From NCBI GenBank assembly GCA_028688175.1, contig JAQTYS010000197.1, positions 1-5,205 on the forward strand: a stretch of 5,205 nt of DNA, read 5' to 3'. This document shows, piece by piece, positions 1 to 4,957 of the stretch; within the stretch, counting starts at the first letter, position 1, and the number at the start of each line of letters is the position of its first letter. A program made the position numbers and the translations under genes. This DNA comes from Methanothrix sp. (lineage in GTDB: Archaea; Halobacteriota; Methanosarcinia; Methanotrichales; Methanotrichaceae). A model generated the notes under the pieces. It had not been told where the DNA came from. It saw nothing but the letters and a program-made list of their open reading frames with translations, and ran no database searches.

Positions 1-638
1 GCTACTGCAAGCTTGTTTTCAGCTTGGACGTAGTACCTTGGATATGCAACCGCTTCACCCGTGGAGAGAGCAACCAGGCTCTTCAGGCCCACATCTACAC
101 CAATAGCGGTCTTTGGCTCAATCGGAGATACATCTTCAACCTCAAATACCAAGATCGCATACCAGTGACCTAGATTATCTTTCTTGATGGTGCAGGTCTT
201 GATCTTCCCCTCAACTTCCCTGTGCTTGAAGATCCTGATGGAACCTATCTTGGATAGAGTCAGTTTTGAACCATCGAGCTTGAATCCAACTTGCGGATAG
301 GTGAACGACTTATACCAGCCTTTTCCTTTGAATCGAGGATATCCTGGTGCTTCGCCAGCTTTGACTCGTCTGAAGAATGCCTTGAAAGACTTGTCCAACC
401 TGCGAAGAACATCTTGAAGTACCTGAGAAAAGACGACTTTGAAATTACCATCTTTTTTCTCGACAACCAGCATTGCTGCTTGATCTTCATAGCTTCGGCT
501 GATGCCTTCTTGTTCGTAGGCATTCTTCCTATCAGCCAATGCTCGGTTGTAGAGATGCCTGCAAGTATCAAGAGTCAAGTCTAACGAAGCTTCTTGTTGC
601 TTGTTAGGGTACATCCTGAACTTGTAGGCAGTCTTCAT
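1..638 (-). CDS. tnpB: TnpB, IS200/IS605-family OrfB (partial, N-terminal part)
   Basis: This is the N-terminal 212 codons of a TnpB protein; the rest lies beyond the left edge, so it is not shown to be truncated in the genome. TnpB is the RNA-guided RuvC-type nuclease carried by IS200/IS605 and IS1341-type elements. Visible landmarks are the typical start MKTAYKFRMYPNKQQ, a helical stretch HLYNRALADRKNAYE (28-42), the family motif PGYPRFKGKG (98-107), and the first RuvC motif IGVDVGLKSLVALSTGE (179-195) with D182 as the first catalytic aspartate. The second and third RuvC motifs and the zinc ribbon are off the window. TnpB proteins usually have about 370-400 residues, so roughly half is seen. 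The ATG at 638-636 is the first start after an in-frame stop upstream. A GGAG lies about ten bases before it and a TATA-like box about 26 bp before it. No tnpA is visible upstream, so this may be a TnpB-only element. Confidence 0.93.
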   Translation of the reverse strand, partial: MKTAYKFRMYPNKQQEASLDLTLDTCRHLYNRALADRKNAYEQEGISRSYEDQAAMLVVEKKDGNFKVVFSQVLQDVLRRLDKSFKAFFRRVKAGEAPGYPRFKGKGWYKSFTYPQVGFKLDGSKLTLSKIGSIRIFKHREVEGKIKTCTIKKDNLGHWYAILVFEVEDVSPIEPKTAIGVDVGLKSLVALSTGEAVAYPRYYVQAENKLAV

Positions 639-658
639 CCCTATCCCAGCTCCATCAA

Positions 659-667
659 AATATTTAT
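659..667 (-). promoter_or_regulatory. Possible TATA box of tnpB
   Basis: The minus strand reads ATAAATATT here, centred about 25 bp upstream of the tnpB ATG. Archaeal TATA boxes centre about 26 bp before the transcription start, so the transcript would begin at or within a base or two of the start codon. This is a short A+T-rich match and position is the main support. Confidence 0.4.
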
Positions 668-728
668 GGACACACTAACTAGATATCTATTTCGCTTCAG
701 TTTCAAATGCATTAGGTACGGTATTCAT

Positions 729-750
729 CCCGCCCCCTAAAGGGAGCGGG
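729..750 (-). repeat. Imperfect hairpin resembling an IS200/IS605 end
   Basis: Positions 729-738 pair with 741-750 around a two-base loop, giving a ten-pair stem. The only irregular pair (734/745) is a T-G wobble on the minus strand and a C-A mismatch on the plus strand, so the fold is better on the tnpB-coding strand. On that strand it reads CCCGCTCCCTTTAGGGGGCGGG followed by ATGAATACC. GC-rich hairpins with a TTTAGG-type loop next to an ATGAAT-like tail are typical of the ends of IS200/IS605 elements, where TnpA binds and, at the right end, where the TnpB guide RNA finishes. It lies about 90 bp upstream of tnpB, where the left end should be, although its layout looks more like a right end. 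Element boundaries cannot be fixed from one copy. Confidence 0.55.
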
Positions 751-780
751 TCTTCTGCCTGCTTTTCTATAATGCACCTA

Positions 781-811
781 AAGGAAGAAAAACCCCGCCC
801 CATCCTTCCTT
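781..811 (-). terminator. Possible terminator of the 826-1509 membrane gene
   Basis: About 25-38 nt after the stop of the minus-strand membrane gene, that strand reads GGGGCGGGG followed by five T residues (801 down to 788). Flanking arms AAGGAAG (781-787) and CTTCCTT (805-811) are perfectly complementary across a 17-nt loop. Archaeal termination relies mainly on T-tracts, and this one is short, so the call is modest. The arms might instead belong to the neighbouring insertion-element end. Confidence 0.35.
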
Positions 812-825
812 GAGAAGCCATGATG

Positions 826-1509
826 CTACTGCTCATTTAAAGATCGTTTGAACCAAATCGACACGAGACTCAGAGAGCCAAAAAGAATGATTGCATTTGC
901 AACGGCAACAATCAAGACAATGATTATTGACAACGGGTAGAGAGGATTAGTAAAAATAATTAATCCGGTGAGTCCCGAAAACAGAAATGACCGGCTTATC
1001 CATTTAGAAAGCTTGTCTTCGGAAAAGAGCCTTGATGCAGAGATAAGAGACAGACACATAAATAAATAGCCGATACCTTCTAATGCACCCGGAAAGGAAT
1101 TAGGATAAGGTGGAGCAAAAATCCATAATGTCAGTCCGTCAGTGGAGTGACGAACGAGATTGGGCACCACAACAACTGCCTGAATGTAATAAAGGGTACT
1201 AATAATAATAGTATATGCAACGGCAAATACGACCGCAAGCAAACTCCATATTTTTTTCTCCTCAGAGGTAGATGCATGAAGACATACCATCATCATCAAA
1301 AAGAAAATAGTCAGCAAAAAACAAGGTATTATCCAAGCAATGAATGGCTCAACTTTAAAATTATCTGCATATGCTTGCATACCATGCCAGGGTGTATATA
1401 GTATCGGCTGATATAATCCAAAGGATATGGAAAACCATAATTCGGCAATGGCAGCTAAAATGGCTGACCAAAATCCAATCTGATGCACCTTGTTATTCTT
1501 TATTATCAT
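826..1509 (-). CDS. Uncharacterised integral membrane protein (about six helices)
   Basis: I do not recognise this 227-residue family. The protein is strongly hydrophobic, with likely membrane segments near residues 12-33, 55-77, 86-110, 142-160, 170-187 and 191-218. Between helices 3 and 4 lies a loop (about 113-141) rich in Pro and aromatic residues, including LTLWIFAPPYPNSFPGALEG, which may be a re-entrant or substrate-facing segment. There is no cleavable signal peptide, no ATP-binding motif and no cysteine pair. The C-terminus ends with a short basic tail (FKRSLNEQ). The ATG at 1509 is chosen because a TATA box sits exactly 26 bp upstream and there is no Shine-Dalgarno sequence, predicting leaderless translation. 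It is transcribed away from the GNAT cluster. The gene is visibly A+T-rich compared with the GNAT gene next door, which hints at separate acquisition. It is a convincing coding region with unknown function. Confidence 0.8.
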   Translation of the reverse strand: MIIKNNKVHQIGFWSAILAAIAELWFSISFGLYQPILYTPWHGMQAYADNFKVEPFIAWIIPCFLLTIFFLMMMVCLHASTSEEKKIWSLLAVVFAVAYTIIISTLYYIQAVVVVPNLVRHSTDGLTLWIFAPPYPNSFPGALEGIGYLFMCLSLISASRLFSEDKLSKWISRSFLFSGLTGLIIFTNPLYPLSIIIVLIVAVANAIILFGSLSLVSIWFKRSLNEQ

Positions 1510-1527
1510 GGCGCAAATTCTCTGTTT

Positions 1528-1542
1528 ACTCTTTTATAGAGT
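1528..1542 (-). promoter_or_regulatory. TATA box inside a perfect inverted repeat
   Basis: The minus strand reads ACTCTATAAAAGAGT: a TATAAAA core flanked by perfect five-base inverted arms (ACTCT and AGAGT). Its centre (1535) is 26 bp from the A of the ATG at 1509, the standard archaeal TATA-to-start distance, so this should be the promoter of the membrane gene and its mRNA should be leaderless. The symmetry could make it a repressor site that competes with TBP. Five-base arms can also arise by chance. Confidence 0.6.
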
Positions 1543-1626
1543 TGACGCTAACTGCTCACTCTTAGAACAAAGAGGTTTGCATAGGTCTCTTGGTAGATCT
1601 AAGGCTGCACGCCATCTGACCCATAC

Positions 1627-1634
1627 ATTTAAGC
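1627..1634 (+). promoter_or_regulatory. Possible TATA box of the GNAT cluster
   Basis: ATTTAAGC is centred about 26 bp before the GTG at 1657 and 29-30 bp before the ATG at 1660. No Shine-Dalgarno sequence precedes either codon, so a leaderless or nearly leaderless transcript is plausible. The match to a TATA consensus is only moderate. Confidence 0.35.
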
Positions 1635-1659
1635 TTCGAAATGAATATCTTAATATGTG

Positions 1660-2133
1660 ATGCAATTGGAATTTAGGAAGGCTGTCAAAGAGGATGTTCC
1701 CAAACTGATAGCATTCCTCAAGGAGACAATTGTGGAGGTCTATGGTCAGATCTTGTCCTGGGAGGTTTTACAGCCCTGGGTGGAAGGTGACAGGCTTAAT
1801 AGCGATGTCAACCAGCTATTGCCAAACATGATCCTTGCAGAAGAGGCGGGCGAGGTTTTGGCAGTTGCCGCCAACCTTGACGACATGGTAGCTTTTCTTT
1901 GGGTCCATCCAGCCCACCATCGAAAAGGCATAGGAAGCGTTCTGCTGGATATTGTTGAGACGGAGATCCGAAAATCAGGGTACGAGACGGCAAAGCTGGA
2001 ATGTTTCAGCGATAACGACAAAGCCATGGGATTTTACCTGACCAAAGGCTGGAAGCTCCTCTGCGAAGAGATGGACGAAGAGGCAGGCGCCTTAAAGATG
2101 GTTTTGGAAAAGCCACTGATAAAGAAGAGTTAA
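1660..2133 (+). CDS. GNAT-family N-acetyltransferase
   Basis: This 157-residue protein has the size and motifs of a single-domain GCN5-related acetyltransferase, which moves an acetyl group from acetyl-CoA to an amine; the acceptor cannot be told from sequence. Motif A is VHPAHHRKGIGSVLL, where the RKGIG turn (about 88-92) forms the pyrophosphate-binding loop on the strand-to-helix junction. Motif B follows as ECFSDNDKAMGFYLTKGWK (about 114-132), with the usual FY...GW end. The N-terminus (LEFRKAVKEDVPKLIAFLKE) is the ordinary first strand and helix of the fold. The preceding codon at 1657 is GTG, so the start may be three bases earlier; ATG is preferred by codon type, while GTG fits the TATA spacing slightly better. 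It is the first gene of a tight plus-strand cluster, with one base between its stop and the next ATG. The protein is soluble, unlike its two downstream partners. Confidence 0.92.
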   Translation: MQLEFRKAVKEDVPKLIAFLKETIVEVYGQILSWEVLQPWVEGDRLNSDVNQLLPNMILAEEAGEVLAVAANLDDMVAFLWVHPAHHRKGIGSVLLDIVETEIRKSGYETAKLECFSDNDKAMGFYLTKGWKLLCEEMDEEAGALKMVLEKPLIKKS

Positions 2134-2134
2134 A

Positions 2135-2953
2135 ATGATAGCGCTTCCCAATGTTTGGTTATGGTTATCGGTGCTTGTCTCTATTCTGGTAACAATAACC
2201 AGCTTATCAGGAATATTTCTCGAGAGAACATATTTCAGAGAGGCAAAAGCATGGGCAGTTCAAGCCATTGGCCAGGATTACGCCAACCTGATAGTTGTTA
2301 TTCTCTTACTGGTCAGCACTTATTATGTGTCAAAAAATTCACTAAGAGCATATCTGGTCTGGTTAGGTGCTTATATTTATATTATCTATGCATTCTCTAT
2401 TTATGCTTTCGCAATTCACTTTAACTTTCTATTTTTAATATATATCATAATCTTAGGAGTGTCGTTTTTCACTCTGATTGGAGGATTTAGGGCAGTCGAT
2501 ACAGCAAATTTGTCAGCATCTTTTCTCATAAACACAAAGTCAAAGATAGTAAGCGCGCTGCTGATGATAATTGCAATTTTGTTTAGCTTATTGTGGCTGA
2601 GCGAAATAGTGCCCTGTCTTCTATCAAACGAGATACCGCCCAGCCTTGTTGAAACCGGATTATGGGTAAATCCGGTTCATGTATTAGATTTAGCTTTTTT
2701 ATTGCCAGGCATGGTTATTACTTCAGTATTGCTCTGGAGGAGAAATATGTTGGGATTTCTCCTGGCTGTGCCTCTCTTGGTCTTTTCGGCGACAATGGGT
2801 GCAGGAATAATTTCCATGTTCATCATTTCTGCCATAATGGGTCTGCCAAGCTCCTTGCCCGCAGGGATGATTATTAGTTTAATAATGCTACTCAGTGTAT
2901 ATTTTTCGTATCTATTTTTAAGAGAAGTGAAAGAATATGATTATGACTATTGA
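2135..2953 (+). CDS. Uncharacterised eight-helix membrane protein
   Basis: I do not recognise a named family for this 272-residue protein. Likely membrane segments lie near residues 8-29, 50-66, 70-93, 95-117, 137-157, 181-200, 205-233 and 243-263. The most family-like block is NPVHVLDLAFLLPGMVITS (179-197) followed by LLWRRNMLGFLLAVPLL; His182 and Asp185 at the mouth of a helix are notable polar residues. A hydrophilic segment (about 158-178) before this block carries PCLLSNEIPPSLVETG and may be an outside loop. The C-terminus ends in charged and aromatic residues (REVKEYDYDY). The ATG starts one base after the GNAT stop and the 3' end overlaps the protease gene by 17 bases, so the three are probably co-transcribed and translationally coupled. 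Base composition is visibly A+T-rich relative to both neighbours. Function is unknown; a membrane partner of the protease or a transporter-like protein are both possible. Confidence 0.82.
   Translation: MIALPNVWLWLSVLVSILVTITSLSGIFLERTYFREAKAWAVQAIGQDYANLIVVILLLVSTYYVSKNSLRAYLVWLGAYIYIIYAFSIYAFAIHFNFLFLIYIIILGVSFFTLIGGFRAVDTANLSASFLINTKSKIVSALLMIIAILFSLLWLSEIVPCLLSNEIPPSLVETGLWVNPVHVLDLAFLLPGMVITSVLLWRRNMLGFLLAVPLLVFSATMGAGIISMFIISAIMGLPSSLPAGMIISLIMLLSVYFSYLFLREVKEYDYDY
2923..2930 (+). promoter_or_regulatory. Ribosome binding site of the protease gene
   Basis: AGAAGTGA resembles the archaeal Shine-Dalgarno consensus GGAGGTGA at six of eight positions and lies inside the end of the upstream gene, six bases before the ATG at 2937 and twelve before the in-frame ATG at 2943. 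It supports the 2937 start and translational coupling with the upstream membrane gene. Confidence 0.45.
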
Positions 2954-3776
2954 AAAGTATCGTCACCCAGTCCTCTTCTACGGGTTGTCTACAGCTATTC
3001 CTTGGGCGTTTTGGTTCGCGGCTGCGTACATCAGCCACATCACTCCCATGAACCAGTTTTTAGCGACAGCGGTCGGCGTTCTGGGTGTTGTTGGGCTGTT
3101 TGGTCCGACTTTGATAGCATTCTGGATGATCTGGCCGGACGCTGAATTAAGGGATGATCTCAAAAGACGGTTGATTGGTCTCAAAGGTGTAAGGCCTATC
3201 TATCTCATTCTTACCTGTTTCCTCATGCTTACCAGCATTCTTCTGGCACAAGGAATTTCCCTGCTGTTAGGGTACAGCGCGGATCAGTTCAGTTTCTCGG
3301 GCATGTCGTCGTTCTCTGCCGGAATCTTCCCCGGGTGGTTCCTGCTCTTTCTCGCCCCCCTGGTAGAAGAATTGGCGTGGCACTCCTATGGCACCGACTG
3401 TCTGCGACAGCGAATGAACCTGCTTAAAGCATCCCTGCTGTTCGGCGTGTTCTGGGCGCTTTGGCACCTGCCGCTATCCTTCATTAAGGATTACTACCAC
3501 AGCAACGTGGCTGAGATCGGGCTGCTGTACAGCCTCAATTTCGCGTTCAGCCTTATCCCCTATGTAATTCTGATGAACTGGCTGTACTACAAAACGAACC
3601 GCAGCATACTTGTTGCTATTGTCTTTCACATCACGGCAGGGTACTTCAATGAAGCATTCGCCACGCATCCAGATAGCAAAGTGATACAGACCGGACTTTT
3701 GCTGCTGCTGGCGATCGTGGTGATCATCAAAGAAAAGGATTTCTTCTTGCGGCGAGACTACCGGGAGGACAATTAG
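2937..3776 (+). CDS. CPBP (CAAX/Abi) family intramembrane protease
   Basis: The 279-residue protein belongs to the CPBP family, membrane-embedded glutamic or metal-dependent proteases related to Rce1 and the bacterial Abi proteins. The signature motifs are present: motif 1 is EELAWHSYGTDCLRQR with E144-E145, motif 2 is FWALWHLPLSF with H177, and motif 3 is VFHITAGYFNEAF with H231 and N238. The catalytic glutamate pair and the later histidines are intact, but the position that is usually Arg in EExxxR is His149. Membrane helices occur near 12-31, 43-66, 87-111, 128-146, 163-181, 195-217, 224-240 and 250-264. It is the last gene of the GNAT-membrane-protease cluster and overlaps the upstream gene by 17 bases; an alternative start is the ATG at 2943. 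Substrates are unknown. Family members process prenylated proteins, mature or give immunity to peptides, or act as scaffolds. Confidence 0.9.
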   Translation: MIMTIEKYRHPVLFYGLSTAIPWAFWFAAAYISHITPMNQFLATAVGVLGVVGLFGPTLIAFWMIWPDAELRDDLKRRLIGLKGVRPIYLILTCFLMLTSILLAQGISLLLGYSADQFSFSGMSSFSAGIFPGWFLLFLAPLVEELAWHSYGTDCLRQRMNLLKASLLFGVFWALWHLPLSFIKDYYHSNVAEIGLLYSLNFAFSLIPYVILMNWLYYKTNRSILVAIVFHITAGYFNEAFATHPDSKVIQTGLLLLLAIVVIIKEKDFFLRRDYREDN

Positions 3777-3917
3777 ACCCAATTGAGAGGTCTCCATCTT
3801 AGTTCCACAGCAGAAAATATTGCTTCAGAACTCGAGATGAGCAAATCCCTGGTTAGGCAGTACGTCGAAATTTTCCAAATCATATCCTCGGCTCAAAGGT
3901 CCTCGCATCCAGCCTAA
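3777..3917 (+). pseudogene. Helix-turn-helix remnant, no start codon
   Basis: After the protease stop codon the same frame stays open for 46 codons and contains TAENIASELEMSKSLVRQY followed by VEIF. This has the shape of a helix-turn-helix: a first helix, the turn around ELEMS, then a recognition helix KSLVRQYVEI. It resembles the winged or HTH segments of archaeal transposase-associated and transcriptional regulators, but I cannot name the family securely. No start codon precedes the motif between 3777 and the motif itself; the only ATG (3837) falls inside it. The final codons overlap the 3' end of the convergent TIR gene. The best reading is a leftover piece of a lost regulator or transposase gene. 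A C-terminal extension of the protease by stop readthrough is formally possible but unlikely. Confidence 0.45.
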
Positions 3918-4461
3918 TCTCATTCTGGCAGTAGCTGCAGATCGTCTCCAAAAAAGAGCCCTTCGCCAACGCGTCTTCCACCTCTTCCTGGGGTGTGAGA
4001 TACTGAGTCATCTCCTCCCCGCATTTGGGACAGGTCACCTTGAGCCACTCCAACCGGGAGAGCTCTCGCAGGGTCTTGATGAGCAGGCCGATGGCATCAG
4101 CATATCTCTCCTCCCGAAAGAAAATAGGCCGCAGATGCTCGATGAGGAAGGGAAGCTTTGCGCCCTCCTCTTGCAGGGGGACGATGAGCAGATCCAGGCT
4201 GCGGGCGAAGCCGATCTCCTGGCAGAGATCAGGAGAAACAGAGCCTTCAAGGGTTAGCAGGGCTACCAGGCACTCAGAGTTGCGAAGTCCAAAGGAGACA
4301 CGCTCCGCTTGAGAGATGGCAATAGACTGATTATAGAGAGCAACATAGCTTTCCAGACCCACCCGCCAAAGGGCGCGAGAGAGCTGCAAAGCCATATCCT
4401 CATCAGCAGGACTGTGGGAGATGTAGACTCTGGTGATCATCCTATTATTACCAGTGCGCAT
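3880..4461 (-). CDS. TIR-domain protein with C-terminal zinc ribbon
   Basis: This 193-residue protein has two parts. Residues 10-135 form a TIR-like domain: the first strand RVYISHSPADED with the following helix, the variable middle, and VSPDLCQEIGFARSLDLLIVPL, where E82 matches the conserved glutamate that is catalytic in NAD-cleaving TIR domains (the S..xxQEIGFA pattern). Residues 144-178 carry CPKC and CSYC separated by 27 residues, a zinc-ribbon arrangement. There is no membrane segment, so it is probably cytoplasmic. Two starts are possible: ATG at 4461, used here as the longest form, or ATG at 4440, which begins MITRVYISHS right at the domain and has a TTTTTTAG box about 26 bp upstream. 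It follows the small membrane gene by 24 bases and is probably co-transcribed with it. Archaeal TIR proteins are often linked to defence or stress, but function here is inferred only from the fold. Confidence 0.85.
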   Translation of the reverse strand: MRTGNNRMITRVYISHSPADEDMALQLSRALWRVGLESYVALYNQSIAISQAERVSFGLRNSECLVALLTLEGSVSPDLCQEIGFARSLDLLIVPLQEEGAKLPFLIEHLRPIFFREERYADAIGLLIKTLRELSRLEWLKVTCPKCGEEMTQYLTPQEEVEDALAKGSFLETICSYCQNEIRLDARTFEPRI

Positions 4462-4462
4462 T

Positions 4463-4470
4463 CTAAAAAA
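4463..4470 (-). promoter_or_regulatory. Possible internal TATA-like box for the TIR gene
   Basis: The minus strand reads TTTTTTAG, centred about 26 bp before the ATG at 4440. If used, it would give a leaderless TIR transcript starting at the shorter protein form. The match is low complexity, so this is tentative. Confidence 0.25.
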
Positions 4471-4485
4471 GGCTGACCGTTGATA

Positions 4486-4731
4486 TCAAGATTCCAGGAA
4501 GATATTCCACACTGCCCAGAAGATAGAAAGGGTGGCCACGAAAAAGATAGTATAAAGAGTATCCTGAGAGATATTCCATGCAAGAAGATTGGCCAGGTCA
4601 TAGACCACGTAAAGTACAAAGGTTACGGCTATGCACCAGCCGTATATTTTCTTCTTGCGGATGGCCAGCACCACACCCAGGGCTGCTACGACCACCTCCA
4701 GCAGGATGGATAGCAAATGAAGCAGGTTCAT
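4486..4731 (-). CDS. Small three-helix membrane protein
   Basis: This 81-residue protein is almost entirely hydrophobic, with likely membrane helices near residues 4-24, 29-52 and 59-78. A basic cluster IRKKKIYGW (24-32) between helices 1 and 2 predicts a cytoplasmic loop by the positive-inside rule. The second helix ends in the polar pair YDLANLL, and the third carries FFVATLSIFWAVWNIF. I do not recognise a named family. A strong TATA box lies upstream at the right distance and the ATG at 4731 is the first possible start, so the gene looks genuine despite its size. It is the leading gene of a minus-strand pair with the TIR-zinc-ribbon gene, 24 bases apart, suggesting that the two products may work together, for example as membrane anchor or effector. 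That pairing is inference from spacing only. Confidence 0.78.
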   Translation of the reverse strand: MNLLHLLSILLEVVVAALGVVLAIRKKKIYGWCIAVTFVLYVVYDLANLLAWNISQDTLYTIFFVATLSIFWAVWNIFLES

Positions 4732-4763
4732 TTTGATAACTCAAATAATAATTAATATTAGTA

Positions 4764-4773
4764 AGATATAAAC
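4764..4773 (-). promoter_or_regulatory. TATA box of the small membrane protein/TIR unit
   Basis: The minus strand reads GTTTATATCT, a good match to the archaeal TTTATATA-type box. Its centre predicts transcription starting near 4742, giving an untranslated leader of about ten bases before the ATG at 4731. It is the best-looking promoter in the window and probably drives both minus-strand genes. Confidence 0.6.
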
Positions 4774-4916
4774 GTATGGGATCAATCATGGAAATTGGTG
4801 ATGAAATTTTGCTGTTTATTGGCTAAAAGATCCGTGAATTTTAGGGCAAATAATGGTGCCAGCCCAAGGTCTTGCCCACCATCCACTGATCAATAAATAA
4901 CAATCCTAATGGCATA

Positions 4917-4935
4917 GCTTTAAGTGACTTAAGGC
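4917..4935 (+). promoter_or_regulatory. 19-bp near-perfect palindrome, candidate hdrA operator
   Basis: GCTTTAAGTGACTTAAGGC has nine-base inverted arms with a single mismatched pair around a central G. The left arm contains CTTTAAG (4918-4924), a possible TATA box whose centre lies about 26 bp before 4947, giving a leader of about eleven bases to the hdrA ATG at 4958. A dimeric regulator bound here would compete with TBP. No regulator is encoded in view. Confidence 0.5.
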
Positions 4936-4957
4936 GATTATATCCATCTGAAGTCTC

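Larger units (their letters stand above)
4732..4957. other. Divergent intergenic region
   Basis: This stretch holds the minus-strand promoter at 4764-4773 and the palindrome and putative TATA box at 4917-4935 in front of hdrA. Between them (about 4780-4910) I see no convincing gene, tRNA or strong hairpin. One minus-strand reading here has a protein-like end but no support as a gene. Confidence 0.5.

Noticed and set aside
291..584. Plus-strand open reading opposite tnpB
   Set aside because: It is antisense to a clear TnpB coding sequence and has no recognisable domain.
1641..1676. Eleven-codon open reading (MNILICDAIGI) overlapping the GNAT start
   Set aside because: It could be a leader peptide, but the probable transcription start lies downstream of its ATG and there is no ribosome binding site.
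3777..3879. Terminator between the convergent protease and TIR genes
   Set aside because: I looked for a T-tract or GC hairpin on both strands and found only short weak runs, not enough to call.
4025..4312. Plus-strand open reading opposite the TIR gene
   Set aside because: It is rich in Arg and Ser, as expected for an antisense shadow, and lacks any motif.
4841..4930. Minus-strand reading ending MPLGLLFIDQWMVGKTLGWHHYLP-like residues
   Set aside because: The end looks protein-like, but upstream the frame is antisense to hdrA and shows no family signature or promoter. At most it is a degenerate remnant.
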